NCBI GenBank assembly: GCA_016000265.1
Contig: JAECRL010000002.1
Coordinates: 248,001 to 312,000 of the forward strand
Direction of reading: 5' to 3'
Source: Burkholderiales bacterium
GTDB lineage: Bacteria; Pseudomonadota; Gammaproteobacteria; Burkholderiales; Burkholderiaceae_C
Length of the DNA: 64,000 nucleotides
Shown here: piece after piece, positions 43,401 through 51,626 of the stretch
Position numbering within the stretch: the first letter of the stretch is position 1
How the letters are laid out: each line of letters starts with the position of its first letter
Made by a program: the position numbers and the translations under genes
The notes under the pieces: model-generated
What the model was told of the DNA's origin: nothing
What the model saw: the letters and a program-made list of their open reading frames with translations, nothing else
Databases searched by the model: none

Positions 43401-46400
43401 GGACCAGCTGAACCTGCTGGGCGCCGAGAGCGTGATGCTGGGTGGCTTGCGCACGGCGTCCGAGGATGGCACCCAGACCGTCATCACCCGCCTGGCCGAC
43501 TCCGTCACCTTCCGCGCGGCGGTGGACGAACAAGGCCAGCCCCTGGGCGGCGACGCCAACACCCTGGTCACCCCCGGTGAGCTGTGGGCGGTGGCAAAAA
43601 GCAGCGTCAGCGTCGACGACGGCATGACCATCGCATCCAAGGGCGTCGACACGGGCGAAGCCCGCACCTTCGAGGTCAAAAACGACGGTGCCTTGCTGCA
43701 AGTCAGCCACCTCGGCAAAACGGACCTGCGCGTCTCGGGCGCCACCGGCAAGCCCGCCACGCTGAAGGTGGGCAGCGGCGCCGCTGGGGCGGCTCCGGTG
43801 ACGCTCAGCGGCAACGCCATCCAGCTCGACAGCACCGGGCGCAACCAGGTGGGCGCCAACGTGTCCTTGAACGCCGCGTCGCTGGGGCTGGGCGCCGAGC
43901 GCCTGGCCGTGGGCGAGGCCCAGGGCGCCGATGCCAACGCACTCAAGCTGCAAGGCGGCTTGCTGGACCAGGCCAACCGGGCCCAGCGCCTGACCCTGCG
44001 CGCCAACTCCAGCATCGACTTCGCGGCCAACACGCAGTTGGGCCGCGCGGGAGACCAGGGCACCCAGCTGATCACGCTGGACGCCCCGCAGCTCAAGGGC
44101 GTGGCGGCGACCGACGCCAGCAACCCCACGGGCTCCACCCTGGCGCAGGTGAGCGCCCGCGAGGTGGTGCTGCGCAACGGCTCCGGCAAGGCGGCCCCGG
44201 TGGACAAAGACGCCAAGGTCGAGAAGGGAGTCGGTCAGCTGGTGATCCAGGCCCAGCCGGTGTTGCGTGACGGTCGCACCGGCGGCATCACGGTCGCGGC
44301 CTCGGGTGCCCAAGGCCAACGCTGGGCGTTCGACAAGGGCACGCTGCAAAGCCAGGGCGACATCGTCTTCAGCGGCGAGGGCAGCATCGCCGCCCAGGGC
44401 GGCGTTGACCTCACCGCTGCGCGCGTCACGGCCACCGGCGACGCACGCCAACAGCTCAAGGCAGCGGGTGACCTCACCGTCGCCCGGGCCACGGGCGGCG
44501 TCACGCTCAACGAGTCCCTGGGGGCGCGTGGGCAGCTCAACCTGGAAGGCCGCGTGCTGACGCAGAAGGGCAACATCGACATCGAGTCGGGTGCCCTCAA
44601 GCTGCTGGCCAACGGAGGCCAGGACGCCAACAAGAAGCCCCTGAGCGAAACCCTCGTCTTCGAAGCGGGCTCCACCACCAGCGTGGCCGGCCGCAAGAAG
44701 CAGGTCTCCGACACCTTCGCCGTCAGCAGCGGGGGCGGGCAGATCAACGCGCAGGCCAAACAAGGCGCCATCCGCCTCGATGGCCTGCTGTCGGCCGCCG
44801 CCCCGGTGATCCCCACCGGCGTCAGCGGTGACAACGCCTTCGCCGGCACCGTGAACCTCCAGGCCACGGGCGAGCAGGGCGCCGTCCTGGTGGGCCGCCA
44901 GGCCCGCATCGACCTGTCGGGCGCGGCCGGCAAGACCGGCAGCCTGGGTGTCGACACCCAGAAGATCGACCTCACGCAGGCCGCGAAGGACGCTTTGGCC
45001 GCCGCGGCCGCCGCGGCCGCCGCGGCCCAAGGTCAGTCGGCTCAGGAGCGCGCCACCTACGCCGCCCTGGCCAAGACCGGGCTGGACAAGCTGATCGCCA
45101 TCAGCAACCACATGCTCACCCCGAAGGTGGGCGGCGAAGCCGCAGCGCCGGTCAGCGACACCGAGCTGGCCCACACCGACGCCAACCGCGTGAGCCTCAA
45201 AGAGGTCAACGTGCGCCTGCGCGACGGCAACCTCGACCTCAACGCCCAAGTCAAAGCCGCCATGGTGGCCCTGACGGCGGACAAGGGCGGCCTCAGCCTG
45301 GGCAAACAAGCCAGCATCGACGCCACCACCGCTGCGGGCGGCGTGGTGCAACTGCAGGCCCGAGACGACCTCGTCCTCAACGACGGCGCCCGCATCCTGG
45401 CGCGCTCCAGTCGCGACGGGGCCAACGGCGGCGACGTGCTCCTGGCGTCCACCCAGGGCACCGTCCAGCTGGGCGACGTCCAGGTGGTGGCCGACAGCGA
45501 GGGCGACACCCAGGACGGCCGCATCGTCATCCGCGCCCAGCAAACCGACGCCCGCGACGGCATGAAGGTGCAGCGCCTGTCGAGCGGGTCCGCGACCCAG
45601 CCCGACTCTCAGCCCGTGTTGCAAGCCGGGCGCGTGGAGCTCGAAGGCGTGCGCATCTACAGCGACGACGCCCGCACCACGCTGGACACCGGCACCAGCA
45701 CGGCCACCGCCTGGGGCCTCGACAGCCTCACCCAGCACGCGAAGGACTTCGCCTCCAGCACCCGCCAGGCGGCCATCCTGGCCCAGGCGGGCCTGAGCAA
45801 CACGGCCAACGCCAGCGTGCGCGCCGGGGCCGAGATCCGCTCCAAGCAAGCCTTCAGCGTGGCCAAGGACCTGCAGTTGGCCGCTGTTCCCGCCCCCGCC
45901 CCCGCCCCCGGCACCCTGGGCAACCAGCCGATGAACCTCACCGTGCGCACCGAGGGCGACCTCAACGTCAACGGCAGCGTCAGCTCGGGCTTCTCCAACG
46001 CCTCGATGGACACGGGCACGGTGCAGGCCGGCCAAGGCGCCAGCCTGCGCTTCGTGGCGGGCGCCGACCTCACCTCGGCCGACGTGAACGCCACGCAGGC
46101 CGATGCGTCCAAGAAGGGGCACTTCACCCTGGCCGGCGGCAAGGTCATCCGCACCACCACCGGCTCCATCGACGTGCACGCCTCCGGTGACGTGCGCCTG
46201 ATGGCCCCCAGCGCCACCACCACGTCGGCCATCTACGTGGCCGGTGGCCGGGCCGCGGCCCTGGCCGCCGACGAGGTCTTCGCCGCCGCCAACACCCCGA
46301 CGGCCAAGTCCGACGCCACGGCGGCCTACAACAGCGCCGTCTTCACCGAACGGGGCGAGCGCCTGAGCGTGTCCGCCGGCGGCGAGGTGGGCAGCTTCTC

Positions 46401-49344
46401 TGCCGTCACCACCGACGACAAGGGCGAGATCAAGCGCACCCAGCAAGCGCTCACGCAGCTGTCGGGCAATTACTTCTATCACGGTGGCAACACCAAACCG
46501 ACCCTGCCGGCGAAGGCGACGCCCGTGGCCTGGTGGAGCGGCATCGGCCAGTTCCGCCAGGGCTTCGGCTCCTTCGGTGGTGGCAACGTCGACATCAGCG
46601 CGGGCGGCAGCGTCAGCAACGTCGCCGTGGTGGCGCCCACCAACGCGCGCAACCTGCTCAAGGTGGACGGAACCGGCAAGGTCTTGTCGTCGGACCTCAA
46701 GGTGCTCAACGGCGGCGACGTGTCCGTCATCGCAGGCGCCGACATCGTGGGCGGCGCGTACTTCCTCGGTCGCGGCGAGGGTCGCCTGAGCGCTGGCGGC
46801 AGCCTGGCCTGGGGCGCTGATTCGCTCGCCGGTGCGCTGCCTTCGGCCACCTCGGTGTTCAAGCCGGGCGCCATGCTGGCCCTGATGGACGGCCACTGGT
46901 CCGTCAGCGCGGTGGGCGACGTCAACGTCTCCCACGTCTACAACCCCACCATCGTGCCCTTCCGCTTCACCGGCTCGGGCCACTTCAACGGCACCACCGG
47001 CGGCACCACCGCTGCATCGGGCCTGAGCAACAACAACGCCTCGGTCTACTACACCTACGGCGCCGACGCCGGCGTCTCGCTGGCCTCTTTGCAAGGTGAC
47101 GTGAGCCTGGCGCCCGTGGCCCAGAACTTCAACCGCCTGCACGCCAACTCGGCCGTGGGCAACCTGGAGCTCAGCCACATCGTGGTGGGCAAGGACGCCT
47201 CGGTGCCGGCTTCGGTGCTGCCCCCGGTGGTCAGCCTGGTCAGCCTGGCAAAGGACGTCGTCATCGACACCGCCGGTCGCGTGACCACCGACACCAGCAA
47301 CGGCAGCAACGGCCAGCGTGGATCGGCCCTGTTCGTCATGCCCAGCTCGGCCTCGCAGGTGAACGTGTTTGCCGCGCAAGACCTCAAGCTGCAGGCCAAC
47401 CTCCAGGTGCTGGACGCCCAGCAGGTGCAACTCGGCTTGCCGACCGCCTCCAGCCAGGCCTTGTTCGCCGCCACGCCGGGCGCCAACGCCGTGTCGAGCA
47501 CGACGGCCCAGAACTTCTCCTTGCTGAGCTACAACCTGGGTGCGTTCGGCGCGGGCGTCATCGACCCCAACACCACCGAAAACAAGGCCACCAGCTACCG
47601 CGTGTCCACCGACCTGTTCACGGCCAGCGGCAACCTGGGGCGCTTGGGCGAGTTCGCGATCTCGGACCTCGGACAAAGCAGGAACGACCTCGTCAACCGC
47701 TTCGTCGCGGGCCGCGACGTCGTGTTCGCCGAGCGCAACGACGCGGGCCGGGAGCTGGTGTCGTTCTTGCGCAGCGCCCGACCGATGGAGATCGTGGCCG
47801 GCCAGGACGTCGTCAACCCCAACGTCCTCGGCCAGAACTTCGACGAGTCCGACGTCACGAAGGTCGCCGCGGGCCGCGACATCGTCGGCTCGTCCTTGAC
47901 CAGCTCCACGCGTGTGATGGCGGTGGGGGGCCCCGGCCTGTTCGCCGTCGAAGCCGGCCGCGACCTCAACCTCAACCAGATGGCCGGTGTGCTGGCCCTG
48001 GGCAACGCGGTCAACCGCGCGCTGCCCGAGGCCTCGGCCAAGGTCTCGGTTGCCGCGGGCGTGGCCTCGGCGGTGAACCTGCCCGAACTGCTCGCCCGCC
48101 ATGGGGGCCAGCCGGCCCTGCGCAGCGCCGTCAACCAGGCCCTGGTCGACAGCGGCCTGCCCGTGCCAGCGGGCTTCAAGACCTGGTCCGACCTGCCGGC
48201 TTCGCAAGCCTTCGCGGCCTTCGCGGAGCTGGGTCAGGTGCGTCAGGCCGGCGCCGTGCAGGGCTTCCTGGATGCTGCTTTCGCGGCGGCCTACCTGCCT
48301 GAAGACGCGGGTCAAAGCGCGGCCCACTACCGCAGCGAGGCCTTCCAGCGCAAGAAGCAAGAGGCCATGTGGGCGCAGATCACGGCCCTGGCCGACCAGG
48401 CCGTGTCCATCGCCGTGTCCACCGACGCGGCCGAAGAGGCCCGACGGGTCGAGCGTCGCCGCGCCCTGTTCCGCCAGGCCGAGGCCGTCGCCGAGCTGGC
48501 CGGCCTGGGCAAGAGCTTCGTGCGCACGGGCGACGTCAACCTCGGCCAGTCGCGGGTTCACAACCTGGGCGCAGGCGGCGGCGACGTCGCTGGTCAGGTC
48601 AACGACAGCCTGGGTGGCATCGACGTGGTGGCCGCAGGCCGGGTGCTCGCCGGCCTGACCACCAGCCCGGCCAACCCCGGCGGCTTCATCAACTACGACG
48701 GCGGCAGCTTCCGCTCCATCTCGGGGGGCGACTTCCTGGCCGGTGACCAGAAGGTCATCGCCATCGGTCGCGGCAACCTGTTGATCTACTCGGTGGACGG
48801 CAGCATCGACTCCGGCAAGGGCTCCAACACCACCGTCTCGGCAGCCCAGCCCGTGCGCGCCTTCAACAAGCTCATCGGCCAGGTCGAGACCCAGAGCCGC
48901 GCGCCCACCAGCGGCAGCGGCTTCCAGCAGGTGACACCGCCCGCCGACGTCGAGCCCAAGCTGGGCCTGTACGCACCCAATGGCGAGATCCGCGCACTCG
49001 ACGCCTTCATCAAGGGCGGCAACCTGCAGATCGTGGCCCCGGCCGTCAAGGGCGGCGACAACATCGGCGGCGCCGCGGGCGTGGCCCCGGCCGCGGCCCC
49101 CACCGTCAACCTCAGCCTGACGCCGAAGGTGGCCGACACCGCCGCCGGCGTGGCCCAGGTGGCCGACGCCAGCGACACCAAGTCCAAGCAAGCCAGCAGC
49201 TCCGTGCTGACGGTGGACCTGCTGGGCTTCGGGGAGTCGACCGCCACGGCGGCTGGCGCCAGCGGGGCGAACGGGGACAAGGCCAATGACAAGGCCAACG
49301 AGAAAGACCAGGCCAAAGAAAAGGAGCCCCGCCAGACGCCGTGA
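37477..49344 (+). CDS. Giant two-partner secretion exoprotein TpsA (filamentous haemagglutinin family, DUF3739)
   Basis: A 3955-residue secreted adhesin-like protein. The N-terminus is an extended signal peptide (ESPR, MNKHVHRLVFDRRRGMR) with hydrophobic core at 36-53. The TPS secretion domain follows (about 100-300, with GEVMLENTAGIIFGKNARVD). The body is thousands of residues of degenerate beta-helix repeats. Low-complexity joints are poly-Ala near 2507 and PAPAPAP near 2803. The C-terminus (about 3680-3890) has the DUF3739 pattern: IAIGRGNLLIYSVDGSIDSG, LYAPNGEIRALDAFI, GGNLQIVAP. It ends in a Lys/Glu tail. DUF3739 proteins include P. aeruginosa PdtA. A clear SD (AGGAAG) precedes the ATG. 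No frameshift was noticed. Confidence 0.93.
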   Translation: MNKHVHRLVFDRRRGMRVPAAEHARSSGKAAGGQTRAVAVAGAVSLLMGSASLSQAQLVANGGGGAGSLNATRVAPRALSATRSVSGMVSQTLSSGRPNLPVYSKVHEGLNKGEFDKPVESADGLLMTLLQKSGAIVVHWDSFDIAKGYTVRFIQPEGGRALNKVHNADPSWLDGTLQATGEVMLENTAGIIFGKNARVDARSMVATALRIGQSVFDQAKTDFSNPNDPRLLNLRSLQKGEVALGGNEADTAGFVSVEAGAVIRTLPGGNVILVAPRVVNQGLIETPQGQAILAAGKTVYLHDPTDLAQRGLLVAVDNFTDATLAKIQADVAAARAKGEVDLNEDAAVLGTVENTRQGGSYTSGLIRADKGTINLVGTAIRQKGQLTATTAVKGQNGAIFLTAMKDTFTHPDGRRDAKTLGGIELGQGSITEVLPSVEGLVLSDAQRVEAVIAGEQPGQDVVVSKIGVRPDEVMRVRETPAEPQKPSAPAEDASAEAKATYQAKLAQYEADKKVYDATVALMQRSSDVFYRSRIDLIGKDITLRSGSRVQAPAGEVNILAAADWEGAAARLSSAPSLVKDGSRIVMEAGSVVDVSGLDNLRMPAQRNQLEGRLFSLELADSPVQRDGVAYRSTLLADARRRIDLGDLSGYYSNLRYTAAEYSTAGGLTRILSQGELLLDRNARVDFSGGALTYDGGTLVSSVLQRNGLITRVEDAKRDVRYNNFISNPTQSDTDDLTRLGLSQQGLTAPSTLASQLVGKSAGVAHIAAPTASLEAQLDGSVRMSDAQRYATNVAERDRGLDTAIKPFQDSVSPVWAGLADLRAADREVKQPVALSAGATDNAADYQPHLFATLKPTAGLLILGREFGNGGSKDQPGGSVQQEVVIGAAASGAAGASLRLSAGFLSGAQLGGLTVFANRFKLGDAASGDAPVLQLASGGSFTAKALASDVNLNGAIVVPGGKVSVTALGGNVNLTSGSKLDVGGTRRDDRFAGESTSAAALQGGSVSLQANQSVNLAAGSEIEASGTAWRRLDGQLVKGKAGGVTLQANLGAAGTSSTLPTGTIDLDGSISGFDFTSGGSLTLKGLPRVVLGGELAGHFSVGSELFANRGFGKLTIESLGDVVVAENAVIQPKLVNMVALPSRRSVLNGVTHETDVLEAGLRSGLSLSLSASTAPNVTVQNGLPKGANLTVSKNALLDMGLGGNIALTAGGSIEHLGTLRAWGGSVSLGLLGKRGGTTADAPTDAEDFGYLQGQRIHLAKGSLIDASGAVKSRKVGGVLGVAEREVGEVLAAGTVTLGGVDGTPVRGQLQADVGSTIQLNGATALLDRDVVGGKTRISSAAGTLNIMSTDGFSLLGTVEAKAPDASVAGGTINIALSREGKVDNTTGGVAYPTKDTEAGKRTIRVAGTQTAAESLNTNERLFGEGVLSAELLNNAGFDRVQLRADESVQLNRGASIQAAAGRSRLQSVVIDAPVLELKGEAPTDLNVPTHVIQAHHVSMGPIAGNGGTPGTAAASARVLSGKQQLEVQAGLIEVHGDTAVQGAQRVDLNATLGRSGATSLDRRNGEIRFIGERALKNPSLTDRKLSGQFSFNGALNLRAGQVYATTLSDFKVLGQIGSTLNIFAPAAGSTSQQPLSALASLKLKASKVKVDGVIRQPVGTIDIDADTLTLTERAALSVSAEGVAVPVGHLVNGNQWLYSPQGQGSGDIPTVDNAIQDLTKLPVKKQITLKGTQTLSLDPQSVADVQAGGDIVGWQFNKGVGGSTDTLLRPNVFAVLPNYGYDFAPHDAEIRATTRQQGSAFQVGDQVTITTANNVLAAGTYTLLDARYGILPGAVLVSATQLDVTRALPVAVQNDDGSVKVSGHRTATGTAQNGGNDLRQALLLEPESTFRRKSDISVISGNAYQDARAARDGQTFSRPGDGGRLSLSSDQSFNWQARFNFKGANGLRAGEFDLAMPSLVVQRAQPAAGVKGVVSLDQLNLLGAESVMLGGLRTASEDGTQTVITRLADSVTFRAAVDEQGQPLGGDANTLVTPGELWAVAKSSVSVDDGMTIASKGVDTGEARTFEVKNDGALLQVSHLGKTDLRVSGATGKPATLKVGSGAAGAAPVTLSGNAIQLDSTGRNQVGANVSLNAASLGLGAERLAVGEAQGADANALKLQGGLLDQANRAQRLTLRANSSIDFAANTQLGRAGDQGTQLITLDAPQLKGVAATDASNPTGSTLAQVSAREVVLRNGSGKAAPVDKDAKVEKGVGQLVIQAQPVLRDGRTGGITVAASGAQGQRWAFDKGTLQSQGDIVFSGEGSIAAQGGVDLTAARVTATGDARQQLKAAGDLTVARATGGVTLNESLGARGQLNLEGRVLTQKGNIDIESGALKLLANGGQDANKKPLSETLVFEAGSTTSVAGRKKQVSDTFAVSSGGGQINAQAKQGAIRLDGLLSAAAPVIPTGVSGDNAFAGTVNLQATGEQGAVLVGRQARIDLSGAAGKTGSLGVDTQKIDLTQAAKDALAAAAAAAAAAQGQSAQERATYAALAKTGLDKLIAISNHMLTPKVGGEAAAPVSDTELAHTDANRVSLKEVNVRLRDGNLDLNAQVKAAMVALTADKGGLSLGKQASIDATTAAGGVVQLQARDDLVLNDGARILARSSRDGANGGDVLLASTQGTVQLGDVQVVADSEGDTQDGRIVIRAQQTDARDGMKVQRLSSGSATQPDSQPVLQAGRVELEGVRIYSDDARTTLDTGTSTATAWGLDSLTQHAKDFASSTRQAAILAQAGLSNTANASVRAGAEIRSKQAFSVAKDLQLAAVPAPAPAPGTLGNQPMNLTVRTEGDLNVNGSVSSGFSNASMDTGTVQAGQGASLRFVAGADLTSADVNATQADASKKGHFTLAGGKVIRTTTGSIDVHASGDVRLMAPSATTTSAIYVAGGRAAALAADEVFAAANTPTAKSDATAAYNSAVFTERGERLSVSAGGEVGSFSAVTTDDKGEIKRTQQALTQLSGNYFYHGGNTKPTLPAKATPVAWWSGIGQFRQGFGSFGGGNVDISAGGSVSNVAVVAPTNARNLLKVDGTGKVLSSDLKVLNGGDVSVIAGADIVGGAYFLGRGEGRLSAGGSLAWGADSLAGALPSATSVFKPGAMLALMDGHWSVSAVGDVNVSHVYNPTIVPFRFTGSGHFNGTTGGTTAASGLSNNNASVYYTYGADAGVSLASLQGDVSLAPVAQNFNRLHANSAVGNLELSHIVVGKDASVPASVLPPVVSLVSLAKDVVIDTAGRVTTDTSNGSNGQRGSALFVMPSSASQVNVFAAQDLKLQANLQVLDAQQVQLGLPTASSQALFAATPGANAVSSTTAQNFSLLSYNLGAFGAGVIDPNTTENKATSYRVSTDLFTASGNLGRLGEFAISDLGQSRNDLVNRFVAGRDVVFAERNDAGRELVSFLRSARPMEIVAGQDVVNPNVLGQNFDESDVTKVAAGRDIVGSSLTSSTRVMAVGGPGLFAVEAGRDLNLNQMAGVLALGNAVNRALPEASAKVSVAAGVASAVNLPELLARHGGQPALRSAVNQALVDSGLPVPAGFKTWSDLPASQAFAAFAELGQVRQAGAVQGFLDAAFAAAYLPEDAGQSAAHYRSEAFQRKKQEAMWAQITALADQAVSIAVSTDAAEEARRVERRRALFRQAEAVAELAGLGKSFVRTGDVNLGQSRVHNLGAGGGDVAGQVNDSLGGIDVVAAGRVLAGLTTSPANPGGFINYDGGSFRSISGGDFLAGDQKVIAIGRGNLLIYSVDGSIDSGKGSNTTVSAAQPVRAFNKLIGQVETQSRAPTSGSGFQQVTPPADVEPKLGLYAPNGEIRALDAFIKGGNLQIVAPAVKGGDNIGGAAGVAPAAAPTVNLSLTPKVADTAAGVAQVADASDTKSKQASSSVLTVDLLGFGESTATAAGASGANGDKANDKANEKDQAKEKEPRQTP
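44998..45024 (+). repeat. Three tandem 9-bp units (GCCGCCGCG) in tpsA
   Basis: Pure GC repeats encode part of a ten-alanine run at about residue 2507. Copy number can change without breaking the frame; it probably marks a flexible joint. Confidence 0.9.
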
Positions 49345-49355
49345 ACAGGGGGGTG

Positions 49356-49370
49356 ACCCCTTCGAGGGGT
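49356..49370 (+). terminator. Weak hairpin after tpsA
   Basis: ACCCCT and AGGGGT around TCG, followed by GATTT, 12 bp past the tpsA stop. The stem is short (6 bp), so read-through into the motor genes is likely. Confidence 0.4.
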
Positions 49371-49409
49371 GATTTGTGACGCTTGCGTGACGCCGCTTGC
49401 GGGGCGTGT

Positions 49410-49423
49410 TGATCCGAATGGAT
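49410..49423. promoter_or_regulatory. TGATCCGAATGGAT, candidate operator
   Basis: It matches 13 of 14 bases of the palindrome at 33276-33289 and lies 69 bp before the exbB-fusion start codon. Confidence 0.45.
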
Positions 49424-49492
49424 GCCATGCCTTCCCCAATGGGGACACATGCGGTTTCGATAATTCCAGCTTCCTCCTACATCGGTCCGGTC

Positions 49493-51199
49493 ATGAAGAT
49501 CTCGAGCTTGTTCACCACCACGCTGCTGGCCGCAGCGATCGGCTTCCCCTCCCTGGCCAACGCCTGGTGGAACCCCGATTTCAAACACCGCACCCAGGTC
49601 GTCCTCAACACCACGGCCCAGGGCGTTGAAACCAAGGAAGCCCTCTCGGGCGTGGTCGTGCCGGTGCGCCTGCACTCGGGCAATTTCGACTTCCTGGGCG
49701 CCCAGCCCAACGGCGCCGACCTGCGCGTCGTGGCCGCCGACGACAAGACCCCGCTGAAGTTCTGGGTCGAGCGCTTCGACGGCGCCAACGAGCTCGCCGT
49801 GGTCTGGGTCCAGCTGCCCAACACCCTGCCGGGCACCGACAAGAACACCATCCACGTCTACGCCGGCAACGAAGCCGCCGCCGCCGAAGCCACCAGCCCC
49901 GCGCTGTTCGACGGCGCCATGGCCGCGGCCATCTCTTTTGCTGGAAAGACCGGAGAGCCTGCAGCAGACGCCTCCGGCCAGATCGCCTCGGCCAGCCCCG
50001 TCACCCGCGAAGCCACCGGCCTGATCGGCGCGGCCGCCAAGCTCGACGGCCAGCCCCTGGTGTGGTCGTCCGACAAGCTCAAGGCCCCTGGCAACGGCCC
50101 CTACAGCGTCAGCCTGTGGTTCAAGCCCGAGGCCGTCAGCGGCACGCTCTTCAAGCAAGGCCCGCTCAGCCTGGTGATTGACGCCGGCAAGCCCGCCGCA
50201 CAACTGGGCGCCACCACCGCAGCCGGGGGCGAGCTGCCCACCTCGGCGTGGGCCCACCTGAGCGTCACCGTTGGCAACGGCAAGCTCACGCTCTACGTCA
50301 ACGGCGCGCAAGCCGCCCAAGCCGATGTGGCCGCGACCGGCGCGCCCATCGAAGGTGCCCTCAACGTGGGCCAGGGCCTCACCGGCCTGGTCGACCAGCT
50401 GGAAGTGGCCACCACCGTGCGCAGCGCCGACTGGGTCAAGTTCGCCCACGCCGCACAAAGCGCCGACGCCAAGCTGGTGCTGGCCAACACACAAACCCCC
50501 GAGACCGCCGAAGCCGGTGAGGGTCACGGCGAGGCCGGCCACTTCGCCATCCTGGTCGACAACCTCACGGTGGACGCCTGGGTCGTCATCATCATCCTGG
50601 CCGTCATGTTCGTCATCGCCGCCTGGGTGATGTACGACAAGGCCGTGCTGGTGGGCCGCGCCGACAAGGACAACCTCAAGTTCCTCGACGGCTTTCGCAA
50701 CGCCAAGGACGTGCTGGCCGTCTCCACGCAGGACATGAAGCACTCGCAGCTGGCGCGCCTCTACAGCGCCGGCCTGCGCGAGCTCAACAAGCGCGACGTC
50801 GGCAAGGCCGGTTCGCCCCCGCTGTCCGGTGCCTCGCTGGACGCCGTCAAGGCCGCCATCGACGCCGACCTCATCCGCGAAAGCCACACCCTCAACAGCA
50901 AGATCGTGCTGCTGACCATCGCCATCTCGGGCGGTCCCTTCCTGGGCCTGCTGGGCACCGTGGTGGGCGTGATGATCACCTTCGCGGCCATCGCGGCCGC
51001 GGGCGACGTCAACGTCAACGCCATCGCCCCCGGCATCGCCGCGGCCCTGCTGGCCACCGTGGCGGGCCTCGCCGTCGCCATCCCGGCGCTGTTCGGCTAC
51101 AACTACCTGGCCGCGCGCATCAAGAACATCTCGTCGGACATGGGCATCTTCGTCGACGAGTTCGTCACCCGCGTGGCCGAAACCCACGGAGCCCGCTGA
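49493..51199 (+). CDS. ExbB/TolQ/MotA-family proton channel with periplasmic DUF2341 and lectin-like domains
   Basis: A 568-residue fusion. Signal peptide (1-24, LANA|WW). DUF2341-like domain (about 25-125, opening WWNPDFKHRTQV). Concanavalin/LamG-like domain (about 135-330: YSVSLWFKPE, GKLTLYVNG, GLVDQLEV). Then a channel module with TM1 (363-381), a cytoplasmic loop, TM2 (470-502, GPFLGLLGTVVGVMITF) and TM3 (512-540), typical of ExbB/TolQ. The start at 49493 gives the signal peptide; upstream frame extension is meaningless. It heads exbB-exbD-exbD-tonB with 1-18 bp gaps. Ordinary ExbB is about 240 residues without the sugar-binding-like ectodomain. Confidence 0.92.
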   Translation: MKISSLFTTTLLAAAIGFPSLANAWWNPDFKHRTQVVLNTTAQGVETKEALSGVVVPVRLHSGNFDFLGAQPNGADLRVVAADDKTPLKFWVERFDGANELAVVWVQLPNTLPGTDKNTIHVYAGNEAAAAEATSPALFDGAMAAAISFAGKTGEPAADASGQIASASPVTREATGLIGAAAKLDGQPLVWSSDKLKAPGNGPYSVSLWFKPEAVSGTLFKQGPLSLVIDAGKPAAQLGATTAAGGELPTSAWAHLSVTVGNGKLTLYVNGAQAAQADVAATGAPIEGALNVGQGLTGLVDQLEVATTVRSADWVKFAHAAQSADAKLVLANTQTPETAEAGEGHGEAGHFAILVDNLTVDAWVVIIILAVMFVIAAWVMYDKAVLVGRADKDNLKFLDGFRNAKDVLAVSTQDMKHSQLARLYSAGLRELNKRDVGKAGSPPLSGASLDAVKAAIDADLIRESHTLNSKIVLLTIAISGGPFLGLLGTVVGVMITFAAIAAAGDVNVNAIAPGIAAALLATVAGLAVAIPALFGYNYLAARIKNISSDMGIFVDEFVTRVAETHGAR

Positions 51200-51200
51200 C

Positions 51201-51608
51201 ATGGCCGGCGACGTCAAAGGCGACCTGCAGGCGTACGACGACATCAACGTCACGCCCATGCTCGACCTCGCCTACGTGCTGCTGGTGGTCTTCATCATCA
51301 TGACGACCGCCTCGGTGCAAGGCGTCAAGGTCAACAGCCCGCTCACGCAGGCCGCCAACAACCTGGCCAAGCCGCAGACCAAGGGCATCACCATCACGGC
51401 CGACGGCCAGGTCTACCTCGACGCCTACCCCGTGAGCATGGAGCAGCTGCAGGCCAACCTGGCCCAGTACAAGGCCGCCAACCCGGCCTTGCCTGTGGTG
51501 CTCAAGGCCGACGCCGCCGCGCAGTACGACAAGGTGATGGAGGTGCTGGAGATCGCCAAGCGCCTGGACATCACCGAAATCGGCCTGGCCACCAAACGAG
51601 CCCAGTGA
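51201..51608 (+). CDS. ExbD/TolR-family protein, first copy
   Basis: A 135-residue partner of the ExbB-type channel. One N-terminal TM (about 22-43) has the proton-relay aspartate in NVTPMLDLAYVLL (Asp22), followed by a periplasmic ExbD fold. It starts 1 bp after the exbB stop. It is about 60% identical by eye to the second copy across the TM segment, and divergent in the periplasmic domain. Confidence 0.94.
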   Translation: MAGDVKGDLQAYDDINVTPMLDLAYVLLVVFIIMTTASVQGVKVNSPLTQAANNLAKPQTKGITITADGQVYLDAYPVSMEQLQANLAQYKAANPALPVVLKADAAAQYDKVMEVLEIAKRLDITEIGLATKRAQ

Positions 51609-51626
51609 GCACCCCCAGGTGAGGCC

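Noticed and set aside
36409..49428. A 4339-codon open frame on the minus strand opposite tpsB/tpsA
   Set aside because: It shares codon boundaries with the sense genes. Its stops would need TTA, CTA or TCA in the sense frame, codons that this GC-rich gene avoids. The translation is compositionally odd and has no domain.
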